From NCBI RefSeq assembly GCF_013359725.1, contig NZ_JABFMW010000009.1, positions 1 to 64,000 on the forward strand: a stretch of 64,000 nt of DNA. Direction: 5' to 3'. Each line of letters opens with the position of its first letter. Within the stretch, counting starts at the first letter, position 1. Positions 1-9,384 of the stretch are shown in pieces. The notes below the pieces were generated by a model that worked only from the letters and a program-made list of their open reading frames with translations, ran no database searches and was not told the origin of the DNA. The stretch is from Pseudarthrobacter sp. C4D7 (GTDB lineage Bacteria > Actinomycetota > Actinomycetes > Actinomycetales > Micrococcaceae). A program made the translations under genes and the position numbers.

Positions 1-48
1 CACCCGGCAGACCGGATCACCGACCGGTCCCTTACACAGAAAACTTGA
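1..48 (+). CDS. C-terminal end of a phage-type protein (partial)
   Basis: The window opens inside a reading frame whose last residues are PADRITDRSLTQKT before a TGA at 46-48. The short polar tail and its place directly upstream of a tail-fibre-like gene pair suggest the end of a prophage virion gene. Only about 15 codons are visible, so the function cannot be named. A ribosome-binding-like AAGGAG follows the stop at 57-62. Confidence 0.35.
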   Translation, partial: HPADRITDRSLTQKT

Positions 49-58
49 CACCCCCTAA

Positions 59-289
59 GGAGAGCAACTTACTGCCACTTATGACCTATCTTTCGCAGAT
101 GCCCAGGCAATCACTTACAACAGTGACGGCAGTGTTGCGACGGTCACCAAGGCGGGCATCACTACGACCTACACCTATAACACCGATGGGACCGTTGCCA
201 CCGATTCCCGCACCGTCAACGGCGTGACGACCACAAGGAATTATGGGTATACCAGCGGCAACCTGACCTCCATCACGAAGGCGGCATGA
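59..289 (+). pseudogene. YD-repeat-like phage protein without a visible start codon
   Basis: This frame reads as a repetitive threonine- and glycine-rich protein with units such as YNSDGSVATVTKAG and YNTDGTVATDSR, the pattern of short phage tail-associated or Rhs/YD-like proteins. It ends at TGA 287-289. An AAGGAG at 57-62 is well placed for translation from about position 71. The frame there reads ACT GCC ACT TAT, with no ATG, GTG or TTG before the repeat region and an in-frame stop at 56-58. The start codon therefore seems lost by mutation, or the start is unconventional. The 60-residue frame that overlaps it (45-227) has poor composition and was not chosen. Confidence 0.4.
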
Positions 290-1608
290 TGGACCCCGTA
301 ACCCTCGGCATGGCGAAGGCTGACGTCAAGAAGAAATACGCGCCCGTTGTCCGGCTCAGCTCACCGCAGCCGCAGCAGGCGACCTCTCAGGCTCCTTCAG
401 GCAGGGCAATCGTCGGTATCTTCGGCAGCACGCTGTTGTCGTGGTCAAGCTTCGGTCTGTCGCAGTCAGAGAACTCCGGTACGACCTGGACGAGCAAGGC
501 CCTGCCCGCCGACGTCCCAACCTCTGCCGCAACCGCTGGGGCAGGTTGGGTGGTTCTCTTCAAGGGCAACTACTACCTGCAAGCCAAGAAGACCAGCGAT
601 GGCCTGCCGGGCATCTTCCGCGCCGCGCCCGTCACAGGGGCAACGGACTTTACCTGGTCAACGTCGCTGCTCAACGGATCGACCGGATCAAACATCATCA
701 GCACCGCACTGGCTGCCGACGCGAATTACATCTACTGGGCTGAGTACGGCGACCCTGCTACTGGGCCGTCCGTGTGGCGGTCCCCAGACGGGACCACTTG
801 GACAAAGGTACTCGGCCCTGACACGTTCGCCGCACGCCACGTCCACGGCATCTTCCCGGACCCATACAACCCCGGCCACGTCTGGCTGTCCTGCGGTGAC
901 GCTGGCTCTGCCGGCTACCACTACCGGTCAACAAACTACGGCGCCACCTGGACGATCATTCCAGGCGACCTCGGCACCAACCAGGCGTGGCAGGCCGTGC
1001 AGGTATCGTTCGACGCTGACTGGATCTACTTCGGCCCGGACACCACCAGCAACTTCTCCGCGTTCAAGGCAGACCGGGCGACCCTGACACCACGGTGGAC
1101 GGGTAAACAGTCCCATCGCTACCTTCCGGTACCGGCAGGGCTCCCTTCGCGCCGCATCACGGACCTGACCACTACCAGCGGCTCGGCAACCATCACCTCC
1201 GCCACGGCAGCGTTCACATCCGCGGATGTCGGCTCCCGCATCCGCACTACCGGCCAGAACACGATCCCCATTGACGCCTGCATCGCTTCGGTTACGAACG
1301 CGACCACGGCAGCGGTGTACTCATCGAAGGCCGCAACCGTCACAGGGTCCACCACCACGGCGATCCTTGGCGGTGGAGCGTGGGGCGCGATGGCCTACTA
1401 CGGTGCTGTGGACCCGGCGACGGGCATCTACTACTTCGTGTCCATCAACGGGGTGGCTGGCGGCAATGTGGACGGTCTCTTCGCTGTCCTGCCTGATGGG
1501 ACGCTGACGCTGCTGGACATCCTCACCACCTCGCCAGACGGCAAGGTGACCATCGACAGCGGCAAAGTCTATGTGCGCGGCTTCTGGCGTCCCACGCTGG
1601 CGCTCTAG
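286..1608 (+). CDS. phage-type sialidase-fold protein with Asp-box repeats
   Basis: A 440-residue protein whose ATG overlaps the stop of the YD-like frame (ATGA), which implies translational coupling. Several Asp-box-like motifs of the S-x-D/N-x-G-x-T-W type are visible: SENSGTTWTS near residue 61, SPDGTTWTK near residue 166 and STNYGATWTI near residue 212. These mark beta-propeller blades of the BNR/sialidase fold. The C-terminal third is Thr/Ser/Ala-rich, like phage tail-fibre stalks. There is no signal peptide. The likely role is a virion tail or receptor-binding protein of a prophage; glycosidase activity is not shown. Its last four bases overlap the convergent SGNH hydrolase gene. Confidence 0.6.
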   Translation: MMDPVTLGMAKADVKKKYAPVVRLSSPQPQQATSQAPSGRAIVGIFGSTLLSWSSFGLSQSENSGTTWTSKALPADVPTSAATAGAGWVVLFKGNYYLQAKKTSDGLPGIFRAAPVTGATDFTWSTSLLNGSTGSNIISTALAADANYIYWAEYGDPATGPSVWRSPDGTTWTKVLGPDTFAARHVHGIFPDPYNPGHVWLSCGDAGSAGYHYRSTNYGATWTIIPGDLGTNQAWQAVQVSFDADWIYFGPDTTSNFSAFKADRATLTPRWTGKQSHRYLPVPAGLPSRRITDLTTTSGSATITSATAAFTSADVGSRIRTTGQNTIPIDACIASVTNATTAAVYSSKAATVTGSTTTAILGGGAWGAMAYYGAVDPATGIYYFVSINGVAGGNVDGLFAVLPDGTLTLLDILTTSPDGKVTIDSGKVYVRGFWRPTLAL

Positions 1609-2405
1609 CTGATTCGAAGGGCGGCAAGGATCACGTCCGCGATAGCGGCGTGGCCCTTGTCGTTCGGGTGGAAGGTATCGACCTTCGTGCCGTTGTCCCG
1701 GACGCCGTTGATCCACTTGTTGCCGGAGGGAGCGAACACTGCATTCAGGTCGCGGTACTTCCCGCCTGCGGCTTGACACGTCGGCTGGATGACCATATTG
1801 AATGGGCCAACCTTGATGCCATCTCCCCATGCCCCCAAGCAGAGCAAAGCGGCATTCGGAGACGCAGCACGAACAGCCTTGATCAGCGCAGGGTACGTCT
1901 CAGTGAACGTGGGGACGGGGACTTTTGACCAGTCGTTGGTACCAATCTCCATAACCACAAGATCATATTCGGCGCTGATCTTGTCCCGGTACTCCGCGAG
2001 GGCAGCCTCAGCTGTGAGGGACGGCCGGCCTGCAAAGGTGGCTTCAACGGGGCCATATGCCTTCAGCTTCTCCGTGGCGATGTTCCGGAAGAATTGAGCG
2101 TCACTGGTGGCCGCATACCCGTTTCCCAGGGAGTCACCCACGTACAGAACGCGGAGCGGATGATCTTTGGGGAAAGTGACCGGCAGGAAGGTGTTCTCGA
2201 CCTCTGCCTTCTGCTTCGCCTCGAAGGCAGCCCTGTCGGCGGCCATACGTGAGGCGGCAGCGGAAGCATCGAACCCGGGCGCGGCCGCCGGCTCTGGAGT
2301 CTGGAGAAGGCTCATACCTACAGCGACCGAAGCGGCAACAGCAACCGCCGCGAGGCCAGCGGCGATGAAAACTTTCCGGCGCTGCGGACGATTGCGACCA
2401 GGCAT
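1605..2405 (-). CDS. membrane-anchored SGNH/GDSL-type hydrolase
   Basis: A 266-residue protein with a basic N-terminus and one hydrophobic segment (about residues 12-34), consistent with a signal anchor. The catalytic part shows SGNH blocks: GDSLGNG at 90-96 with the nucleophile Ser92, GTND at 155-158 supplying oxyanion-hole Gly and Asn, and DTFHPND at 243-249 with the catalytic Asp243 and His246. Members hydrolyse esters, often O-acyl groups on sugars, outside the membrane. The substrate cannot be read from sequence. It is convergent with the phage tail gene and overlaps it by four bases, so it may be phage cargo or the first chromosomal gene beyond the prophage. Confidence 0.8.
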   Translation of the reverse strand: MPGRNRPQRRKVFIAAGLAAVAVAASVAVGMSLLQTPEPAAAPGFDASAAASRMAADRAAFEAKQKAEVENTFLPVTFPKDHPLRVLYVGDSLGNGYAATSDAQFFRNIATEKLKAYGPVEATFAGRPSLTAEAALAEYRDKISAEYDLVVMEIGTNDWSKVPVPTFTETYPALIKAVRAASPNAALLCLGAWGDGIKVGPFNMVIQPTCQAAGGKYRDLNAVFAPSGNKWINGVRDNGTKVDTFHPNDKGHAAIADVILAALRIS

Positions 2406-2461
2406 AGATATTCCCCCAAGAGCAGATGTGAATTGCCAATATTCTACGTCCTGGCTAGGGA

Positions 2462-3442
2462 CTATGCGCTAAACCCATCCGCGAGGCCGAGCACAAGGTA
2501 ACGATCACTTCCATACTCTGAGGCCATGACCGAGATCATCGCGTCAACTAAGGCCGAATGCTCATCCGGAGAGCGCTCAGGAATGCCTAGTGGCCCGGGC
2601 ACGGGATCAGCCGTGAAGGTGTCCTCCGGCCACGGCTCTAAAAAGTATTCTCGGAAGCATGGAACAACTTCGCCCCTCACATGCCTGAGCATGTAGTCCA
2701 GGCTGTCTACCAAATCGACGGTCCCCCCGCCCGGATGGCAAGACGCGCCTTCCAACGTGATCATCGGCGGCTTGGCAGCGACAACGACCTCCACGCGAAC
2801 ATCGGAGGGAAACTGAGCAACTGGATGGAACAGCCATTCACCGTCGGAAAATGATCTCATCGTTGATTGAATAAGCCCCACAGGCTTGTCTGGCAGGAGA
2901 CCGACCATCATCGATACAGGTTCAACAGCCACGGCAAGCGGAAAATGCAATTGCCGGTGCTTATCCCTGTTTGACAGTTTGTGCAGGAGCAAAAGCGGGT
3001 TCCAGTGCATCAGGTTAGGGTCAGTCTGGTAGGGCTGCAAAGCTTCGATTGCTAAACCGATTGCAGGATCTACGCCGCCCTTTACAGTCAGTTGACCATG
3101 AGGCTTCGGCTTATCCAGGATGGGAAAGGATGTTCCGCCAACCCCGTCTATTGGTTCATTACCCGAGGTTCTAACGAGGGCTTGGGCCAAGTAGTCCAAG
3201 CTGGCTCGTAAGTTATGCAGGAAGTCCCCGACTATGAGAGGCACTTCGTCGGGCACGCGACCCGTAATGCGGAGTTTTGCACCCCATGCTCCAATACCGT
3301 CGTCAAACGGCTGGAATACCGATTCAGCGGTACTTGAGATCGGCTGAGCCTGCTTGCTGAGCAATTCATCTAGATCTTGAAGATGATGCTCTGCCCGCCC
3401 TACCTTTGCAGCGACATAGTCCGGCAGTTGGATTCGATTCAT
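2462..3442 (-). CDS. hypothetical protein, about 326 residues
   Basis: The chosen start is the ATG at 3442, giving MNRIQLPDYV. A run of G residues just upstream can act as a ribosome-binding site, whereas the upstream extension to 3514 looks like untranslated DNA. The protein is soluble, with an N-terminal helical stretch containing AEHHLQDLDELL and a conserved-looking segment GDFLHNLRASLDYLAQALVR near residues 80-100. It resembles a family of uncharacterised actinobacterial proteins found in mobile regions. I cannot assign a function. Its GC content is lower than that of the core genes further right, which suggests an accessory gene. Confidence 0.65.
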   Translation of the reverse strand: MNRIQLPDYVAAKVGRAEHHLQDLDELLSKQAQPISSTAESVFQPFDDGIGAWGAKLRITGRVPDEVPLIVGDFLHNLRASLDYLAQALVRTSGNEPIDGVGGTSFPILDKPKPHGQLTVKGGVDPAIGLAIEALQPYQTDPNLMHWNPLLLLHKLSNRDKHRQLHFPLAVAVEPVSMMVGLLPDKPVGLIQSTMRSFSDGEWLFHPVAQFPSDVRVEVVVAAKPPMITLEGASCHPGGGTVDLVDSLDYMLRHVRGEVVPCFREYFLEPWPEDTFTADPVPGPLGIPERSPDEHSALVDAMISVMASEYGSDRYLVLGLADGFSA

Positions 3443-3630
3443 TGCCCCCCCCGAGGATGTAGCCGAGTGTACAGTCCGTGGCCCGTGGGCGACCTCGACG
3501 AGCCGTAGGGCCAATACGACCGGTTATGTCCCGCGGCTCGGACCTTGATGGCTCCTATTGACGCTCATACAGCTTTGCCCTGGCTTATCGTTAGTGGGGC
3601 GCATCGTCTTCAATCTTGACACTCTATGGC

Positions 3631-4452
3631 TCATAGGCTTGATTCTTCGCGCATCTGCTGGAGTCGCTTGATGAACCACCTGGACTGTTCGGGCCCATAG
3701 GGCAGGACGGGGATGGCCTTTGTGGCGTCGTTGGGGGTGTCGCGGATGGACTGGCGGGCCTGGCGGACGGCGGTGGTCATGGTGTTGGCCATAGTTTTGA
3801 CGAACTGGTCGCTGCAGGGCTTCCCGTGGCCGGGAATCAGGAATTCGTAGCGGTGGCGCAGGGCGGAGATGTGCCGGAGGGCGTCGGCCCATTCCTCGGG
3901 GAAGGAGTCCTCGAAGGAGGGGTGGGCGCCTTGTTCCACCAGGTCACCTACGTAGAGAGTGGTGGGCGTCCCCACCAGCAGATCACCATCGGTGTGGCCC
4001 CGACCCAGGTAAAACAGCGTTGCCGTCAGGCCTCCCAGGTCCACCAGAACGGGCTGGTCTTTGACGATTGCATTTGGGACCACGAGCTCGACGTTCTCGC
4101 CGTCGCCGGCGGCCATCTCGGGCTCCAGTGTTCCAACGTGCCGGCGCTGAACGTCACCGCGCTGGTCAATTTCGGTGGCGCAGTTCTGATGGGCCCAGAA
4201 TTCTGTCACTCCGGCTTCGGCGAAGACCGCGTTGCCGAAGAAGTGGTCGTAGTGGGCATGGGTGTTGACGACCACGAGCGGCAGGTCTATCTTCTCCCTG
4301 ACTGCGTCCAGGATTTCGCGTCCTTGGCGGGGGCCGCATCCAGTGTCGATGACCATGGCGCGTTCGGAGCCGACGATCAGGCCCGTGTTCAGCAGGGATC
4401 CTTCAGTGACCAGTACATAGTTGTCCGTGCCGACTTCGAGCCATTCCGACAT
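3631..4452 (-). CDS. metallo-beta-lactamase-fold hydrolase
   Basis: A 273-residue protein with the MBL-fold zinc signature THAHYDH near residue 89, then GRGHTDGDL and a late LIPGHGKP that supplies another metal ligand. The chosen start ATG 4452 (MSEWLEVGTDNYVLV) follows a GGAG ribosome-binding site; the longer frame to 4617 has no such site. Such enzymes use two metal ions to hydrolyse thioesters, lactams or lactones in the cytoplasm. The substrate here is not evident. The gene stands alone: its neighbours are divergent or separated by spacers of about 190 and 480 bp. Confidence 0.85.
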   Translation of the reverse strand: MSEWLEVGTDNYVLVTEGSLLNTGLIVGSERAMVIDTGCGPRQGREILDAVREKIDLPLVVVNTHAHYDHFFGNAVFAEAGVTEFWAHQNCATEIDQRGDVQRRHVGTLEPEMAAGDGENVELVVPNAIVKDQPVLVDLGGLTATLFYLGRGHTDGDLLVGTPTTLYVGDLVEQGAHPSFEDSFPEEWADALRHISALRHRYEFLIPGHGKPCSDQFVKTMANTMTTAVRQARQSIRDTPNDATKAIPVLPYGPEQSRWFIKRLQQMREESSL

Positions 4453-4930
4453 TGTTTCTCCGTACCTCCGGCAAAGCAGTGTGCGTTCGTCTTGGTAACC
4501 GATTCTATCTACCTGCAACCAAGCAATGCCCGACATGCAGAAAACTCTTTGAGCGCCGAATAAAGCCACCAGACGTCCGAGGGTAGCGCCCGATAGAACT
4601 AGATGCCCACACGTCAAACGTCTTACACCCAGGGGTTCGCCTTTAGGTTGGCGGCGATAAGTTGTCAGCCAGCTGAGTCCAACGGATGAGGTATCAGAGG
4701 GTGTACTTTGATGTCCCGTCTGTGGTCACAGTCTATGTTGCCCTTAAGCTGTGACCCGTCATCCACGCGTTGGCCAAACCTTTCGGCTGACGGTCAAGTT
4801 ACACCACCAGTCGGCTTGGAGACTCTTCGCACAGTTTGGATCCGGGTACAATTGCCGGGACCGCACGAATATTGCCGTTCTGGTGGCATCTGAGCGGGTG
4901 CCCTAGGATTCGACACAGGGGGACCCCGGC
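4453..4930. other. intergenic spacer upstream of the exopolysaccharide cluster
   Basis: I found no convincing gene in this 478-bp spacer; the only long frame (4708-4893) has shadow-like composition. It separates the leftward MBL-fold gene from the rightward polysaccharide operon and presumably holds the operon promoter. A GGGGG tract just before 4931 is the likely ribosome-binding site of the first operon gene. Confidence 0.5.
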
Positions 4931-6427
4931 TTGGACTTACGCGATTACCTACGCATACTGCGTCGTAGCTGGATTTTGATTACGGCAGCCACGTTAATTG
5001 GTCTCCTCGGCGGCGCTGCTGCGTCGATGCTGGTAAAGCCTACCTACACTTCCCAGACGCAGCTTTTCGTTTCCATACAAAATGCTGGAACTGTACAAGA
5101 GTTGCAACAGGGAAACACTTTCAGCCAGGCGCGTGTGCAATCCTACGTCAAGACAGTGACGACGCCTGTCGTGCTTCAGCCTGTCATAGACGCCCTAGGG
5201 CTTCCACAGACTCCCGACCAGTTGGCGAAACAGGTGAAAGCAAGCACCGACCTCAATACTGTACTCATCAACATCTCGGTAGATGATGACAGCCCTGTCC
5301 GGGCGGCAGCCGTTGCACAGGCGGTAGCAGACAGCCTGATTAAGGCAGTGGACACGCTTGAGAAGCCCAGAACAGGCGGAACTTCGCCCATCGGTCTTTC
5401 CGTGATTACGCCCGCGGCCGCTCCATCGACTCCCTCGGCTCCCAATACGCGCCTCAACCTGATGGCCGGCCTACTGTCGGGACTCGCGGCTGGTCTAGCT
5501 GTGTCAGTACTTCGGACCGCTTTGGATAATCGCATCCGAGGCGAGGCTGATTTGCGGCATATCACTGATACGCCTATCTTGGGCGGGATTGCATTTGATC
5601 AAGACGCTTCTCGGAGGCCTCTACTCACGCAAAGTGGACATCAGAGTCCAAGAGCCGAATCATTTCGCCAGCTTAGAACCAACTTGCAGTTTGCTAACGT
5701 GTCTGGGAGTGCCAAGTCAGTGCTAGTCACCTCTTCTTTACCCGGGGAAGGAAAAAGTACTACAGCCACAAATCTGGCCATCGCTCTCGCCCAGGCTGGC
5801 CAAACGGTCTGCCTCATCGATGCCGACTTGCGTCGTCCAATGGTGAATGAATATCTAGGATTGGACCGGTCTGCCGGTTTGACAACAGCTCTCGTGGGCC
5901 AAGCGCACGTCAACGATTTGCTGCAGAGTTGGGGTGAAGACAACCTCTACGTGCTAACCAGCGGCGTTATCCCTCCAAATCCAAGTGAGCTTCTGGGATC
6001 AACCGAGATGCAAAATCTTGTCGATTCGCTGGAGTCAACGTTCGACACGGTGATCATCGATGCACCGCCCCTCCTGCCGGTAACGGACGCCGCCGTCCTC
6101 TCACAGCACGTTAGTGGCGTAGTGCTGGTAGTTGGGTCCCAAAAGCTCAAAGTACAGGACTTGGCAAAATCTCTGAGCGCCCTGGAAATGGTTTCCGCGG
6201 ATCTCCTCGGAATAGTGCTGAACAGGTTGCCCGTCAAAGGACCTGATGCCTACGCCTACAGCTACTACGGCTCTAGTGATGATGGCGCCCTCGCGACGAG
6301 AGACAAAAAGCACAGCAGACGTTTCACGTCTTCCAACCAGCATTACGCCAACAAGGATGTGGCGACGCATTACGGGCATGCTGATATGCGGCCAGCTGCC
6401 ACATTTCGCGCTGAGGCTCGAGATTAA
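4931..6427 (+). CDS. polysaccharide co-polymerase / BY-type tyrosine autokinase
   Basis: A 498-residue Wzz-BY-kinase fusion with a TTG start behind a GGGGG tract (MDLRDYLRILRRSW). The Wzz chain-length domain lies between two membrane segments (about 14-34 and 174-196). The cytoplasmic kinase domain follows an RAESFRQLRTNL linker and carries Walker A SLPGEGKST (269-277), Walker A' CLIDADL (294-300) and Walker B VIIDAPP (374-380). A C-terminal tyrosine cluster (Y441, Y443, Y445, Y446, Y472, Y481) is the expected autophosphorylation tail. It would control chain length and export of the polymer made by the genes downstream, and it is the first gene of that cluster. Confidence 0.92.
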   Translation: MDLRDYLRILRRSWILITAATLIGLLGGAAASMLVKPTYTSQTQLFVSIQNAGTVQELQQGNTFSQARVQSYVKTVTTPVVLQPVIDALGLPQTPDQLAKQVKASTDLNTVLINISVDDDSPVRAAAVAQAVADSLIKAVDTLEKPRTGGTSPIGLSVITPAAAPSTPSAPNTRLNLMAGLLSGLAAGLAVSVLRTALDNRIRGEADLRHITDTPILGGIAFDQDASRRPLLTQSGHQSPRAESFRQLRTNLQFANVSGSAKSVLVTSSLPGEGKSTTATNLAIALAQAGQTVCLIDADLRRPMVNEYLGLDRSAGLTTALVGQAHVNDLLQSWGEDNLYVLTSGVIPPNPSELLGSTEMQNLVDSLESTFDTVIIDAPPLLPVTDAAVLSQHVSGVVLVVGSQKLKVQDLAKSLSALEMVSADLLGIVLNRLPVKGPDAYAYSYYGSSDDGALATRDKKHSRRFTSSNQHYANKDVATHYGHADMRPAATFRAEARD

Positions 6428-6487
6428 CAATACAATTTTTGCGTCACAATCTTAATTCTCCAAAAAAAAAGTCGATAGGAATTCCTT

Positions 6488-7468
6488 ATGAAGGTCGTAG
6501 TAACGGGGGCAGCGGGATTCATCGGGGGTAATTTAACTCGCGAACTGCTCAAAGATAAAACAGTCGAAGTAATTGGGATAGACAGTTTCACAGACTATTA
6601 CAATCCCGAGATAAAACGTCAGAATGTCTTGTCTCTTGGTGATAGGGGATTCACGCTCGTCGAAGATGATCTATCCAGCATGGATCTGACCGATCTGCTG
6701 CAGGACGTTGACGCGGTATTTCATCAGGCGGGGCAGCCAGGGGTACGGAAGTCCTGGGGTAGCGAATTCGAAACGTATACACGCAACAATATCGCCGTCA
6801 CTCAACGACTGTTGGAGGCCGCCAAGTCCTCCACCACCATGAAGTCGTTTGTCTATGCCTCCTCCTCCTCCGTCTACGGGGATGCCGAAGGCTTCCCGAC
6901 CCATGAGTCCGACCTTCCTCGGCCCATGAGTCCTTACGGAGTAAGCAAGCTTGCCGCAGAACATCTCGTCACGCTCTACGCGAAGAATTTCGGCGTACCG
7001 ACAACGTCGCTCCGCTACTTCACGGTGTACGGACCTGGCCAACGCCCAGATATGGCCTTCAACAAGTTCATTCGTGCTGGTCTCCGCGATCGGAAGCTGA
7101 CCATATACGGTGATGGCCGACAAATCCGCGAATTCACACACGTGGCTGACATTGTACGGGCGAATATTGCGGTCCTTCGCGCGTCTCCAGCACCTGGTTC
7201 GGTGATCAACTTGTCCGGTGGGTCTTCTGTCACGGTGAATGAAACTTTGGAGGTACTTGCGTCCATACTCCAGAAGCCACTGAGCGTCGAGTACGCAGCA
7301 AAGGTTGCCGGCGACGTTTTTCGTACCGGTGGAAGTACGAACCGCGCCAAGGAACTGCTCGATTGGACACCGACTATCGACATCCGAGAAGGCCTCGAGT
7401 CTCAAGTTTCCTGGATGGAGTCTTTGCCGGAGGCCCTATTCGATACACATAGCAACCACGCCGGGTGA
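6488..7468 (+). CDS. NAD-dependent sugar-nucleotide epimerase/dehydratase
   Basis: A 326-residue extended short-chain dehydrogenase. The N-terminal NAD-binding loop is GAAGFIG (7-13), and the catalytic site has Ser126-128 and Tyr150-x-x-x-Lys154 (SPYGVSK). A QPGVRKSW segment and the overall length fit the UDP-glucose/UDP-glucuronate 4-epimerase group, so it probably makes a UDP-hexose or UDP-hexuronate for the polymer. The ATG lies behind an AGGA site. Its TGA overlaps the GTG of the next gene (GTGA), which shows coupling. The exact substrate cannot be decided from sequence. Confidence 0.85.
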   Translation: MKVVVTGAAGFIGGNLTRELLKDKTVEVIGIDSFTDYYNPEIKRQNVLSLGDRGFTLVEDDLSSMDLTDLLQDVDAVFHQAGQPGVRKSWGSEFETYTRNNIAVTQRLLEAAKSSTTMKSFVYASSSSVYGDAEGFPTHESDLPRPMSPYGVSKLAAEHLVTLYAKNFGVPTTSLRYFTVYGPGQRPDMAFNKFIRAGLRDRKLTIYGDGRQIREFTHVADIVRANIAVLRASPAPGSVINLSGGSSVTVNETLEVLASILQKPLSVEYAAKVAGDVFRTGGSTNRAKELLDWTPTIDIREGLESQVSWMESLPEALFDTHSNHAG

Positions 7469-9372
7469 GCTTTGTGAATCACGTATCCATAGGTATTCCC
7501 TACACGGATCAAGGCGAAGAATTAGCTTTAGCCATCGAGTCTGTTCTCGCACAGACACATCAGGACTGGGAACTCTTGCTCGTGGGCGACGGTCCGAGCG
7601 CAAAATCATCCGCGATTGTATCTCGGTACAACGATCCGAGAATTCGAGTGTTCGAGAGTGACACGCGAGTTGGTCTCGCCGCCACACTCAACAAGGTCGC
7701 GCACCTCGCGAAATATCCTATTCTCGCGCGAATGGACGGGGATGACGTGATGCACCCTCAACGAATAGCGCGACAAAAGGAAGCACTGGACTCAGACCCA
7801 GATCTCGATCTTGTAGGTTCACATGCTTACCTCATCGACGAAGATTGCCTGTTAATTGGTAAGTTCCTCGAACCCGAACTGCCAACCTCTGGAGCAGGGT
7901 ATTTGCGAAGTAATGCCTTCTCGCACCCTACCGTTATGGGACGAACCGAATGGTTCCGCAGTCATCCCTACGACGAAAATCTTCTCCGCGGCCAAGATAA
8001 AGAGCTTTGGCTAAGGACCTGGAGCAAGAGCAGATTTCTCAAACTCCCCGATCGCTTACTTTTCTACCGCGTTCCAAGGTCTATGTCCTCGAAACGCCTT
8101 CGCCGCAATGAGGCATACAATCGAAAAATACTCAAGATGTATGCGCATCTGGAACCGTCTTACGCCTCGAAATTCAAGAGAACTTTATCTTCTTTCGCTA
8201 AGGAGATCGTTTTGCTAGGCGGAGATATGCCAGTCGTTGCAGAAGCTCTCTATGCCCGTAAGTGGGCCCCACTTGAAGAGATCGAGTTTCAACAAGCCAG
8301 TCTCTACTTGAAGAGCTTGGCGGACATTCTAGTTTCATCTGAAGATGATCCAACTCGAGTAACTGCCCTGACGGTCACCTACGGTAACCGCTTTGAGTTG
8401 CTAGAGAAGGCGGTAGAGTCTGCGTTCAAAGCGGGCGCTGCCAGGATGATTATTGTCGATAATGGGTCGACACAGCAATCATCTGCGAAGATTGATGCGC
8501 TAGCTGCCGGTAACGCGCGGATAGTCGTCATACGAAACGTCGAAAATGAGGGATCGGCGCCAGCATTCGGAAAGGGAATGCAGCATTTCGTCGATCAGAT
8601 GAATGACGATTACCTCTGGATGCTCGATGATGACAACTTGCCTGCCGAAGATGCACTCAAGGAACTCCTGCATGTGTTGAAGAAGCGTGAGGCAACGCTG
8701 GGGCCTTCACTACCATGTGCCACAGCGGCAGTCCGGCCGGCGAACACTCGCCACGCCGCCTTCTTGGAAGGGCGAACGGCAAGTTTCCTTTATCCGCCAG
8801 TCGGCTCCTTTATGTATTTTGACCTCCTGAGTAGGATTCTGACGAAGTTCCCGACAGCCAAGAAAACGCCTGCCACTCGACGCGTTCCGTTCGCAGAAAT
8901 TCCATATGCACCATACGGCGGACTATTGCTAAGTCGCGCAACCATCAAGCTCATCGGCTATCCCAAGAAAGACCTGGTGCTGTATGAGGATGACACAGAG
9001 TACACTTCGCGGATCCCCGCAATGGGTGGTTCTCTGTTGCTCTGCAGGGCGGCAAGTGTGGAAGACATTGATGCCAAATGGTCGAATGGGGCGGGAAGCA
9101 GCGGACTGAAAGGTCTTATTTTGGCTGATAACGAAAATAGGACGTATTTTTCTGTTCGTAACCGCGTAATGTTTGATAGCTCCCAAGCACGAGGAGCTTA
9201 TAAGCGCATCCAGCTGCAATTGAATCGCTGGATCTTCCTGATAGTAGCCGCAGGATACGCTATTAGGACGAGGAGACTTGCTCAGTATCGTCTTATTCAT
9301 CGTGCTGCTTCTGACGCTTTGGATACCAATGGTAACCGACCGGTCGATGCTGCTCGTCACGCGGTCCTATAG
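7465..9372 (+). CDS. two-domain glycosyltransferase (GT2 + GlfT2-like GT2)
   Basis: A 635-residue protein that appears to be two glycosyltransferases in one chain. Residues 5-240 form a classic GT2 (SIGIPYTDQGEELALAIESV, with the DxD-type MDGDD at 90-94). Residues 295-600 form a second GT-A domain (TALTVTYGNRFELLEKAV, with LDDDN at 387-391), resembling galactofuranosyl- or rhamnosyltransferases of the GlfT2 type. It could add two consecutive sugars to the lipid-linked repeat unit on the inner membrane face. The GTG start overlaps the upstream stop; a second GTG at 7474 is an alternative. The codon use is more AT-rich than in the flanking chromosome. Confidence 0.85.
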   Translation: MSFVNHVSIGIPYTDQGEELALAIESVLAQTHQDWELLLVGDGPSAKSSAIVSRYNDPRIRVFESDTRVGLAATLNKVAHLAKYPILARMDGDDVMHPQRIARQKEALDSDPDLDLVGSHAYLIDEDCLLIGKFLEPELPTSGAGYLRSNAFSHPTVMGRTEWFRSHPYDENLLRGQDKELWLRTWSKSRFLKLPDRLLFYRVPRSMSSKRLRRNEAYNRKILKMYAHLEPSYASKFKRTLSSFAKEIVLLGGDMPVVAEALYARKWAPLEEIEFQQASLYLKSLADILVSSEDDPTRVTALTVTYGNRFELLEKAVESAFKAGAARMIIVDNGSTQQSSAKIDALAAGNARIVVIRNVENEGSAPAFGKGMQHFVDQMNDDYLWMLDDDNLPAEDALKELLHVLKKREATLGPSLPCATAAVRPANTRHAAFLEGRTASFLYPPVGSFMYFDLLSRILTKFPTAKKTPATRRVPFAEIPYAPYGGLLLSRATIKLIGYPKKDLVLYEDDTEYTSRIPAMGGSLLLCRAASVEDIDAKWSNGAGSSGLKGLILADNENRTYFSVRNRVMFDSSQARGAYKRIQLQLNRWIFLIVAAGYAIRTRRLAQYRLIHRAASDALDTNGNRPVDAARHAVL

Positions 9373-9384
9373 ACTGCCAAGTCG

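Noticed and set aside
45..227. 60-residue open frame at the left edge
   Set aside because: Composition is Arg/Pro-rich and shadow-like; the frame one base over encodes a clear repeat protein.
3524..3892. 122-residue frame overlapping the MBL-fold gene
   Set aside because: It is a Pro/Arg/His-rich shadow of the MBL-fold coding sequence.
4708..4893. 61-residue open frame before the exopolysaccharide cluster
   Set aside because: No ribosome-binding site and mixed, non-coding-like composition; the region more likely contains promoters.
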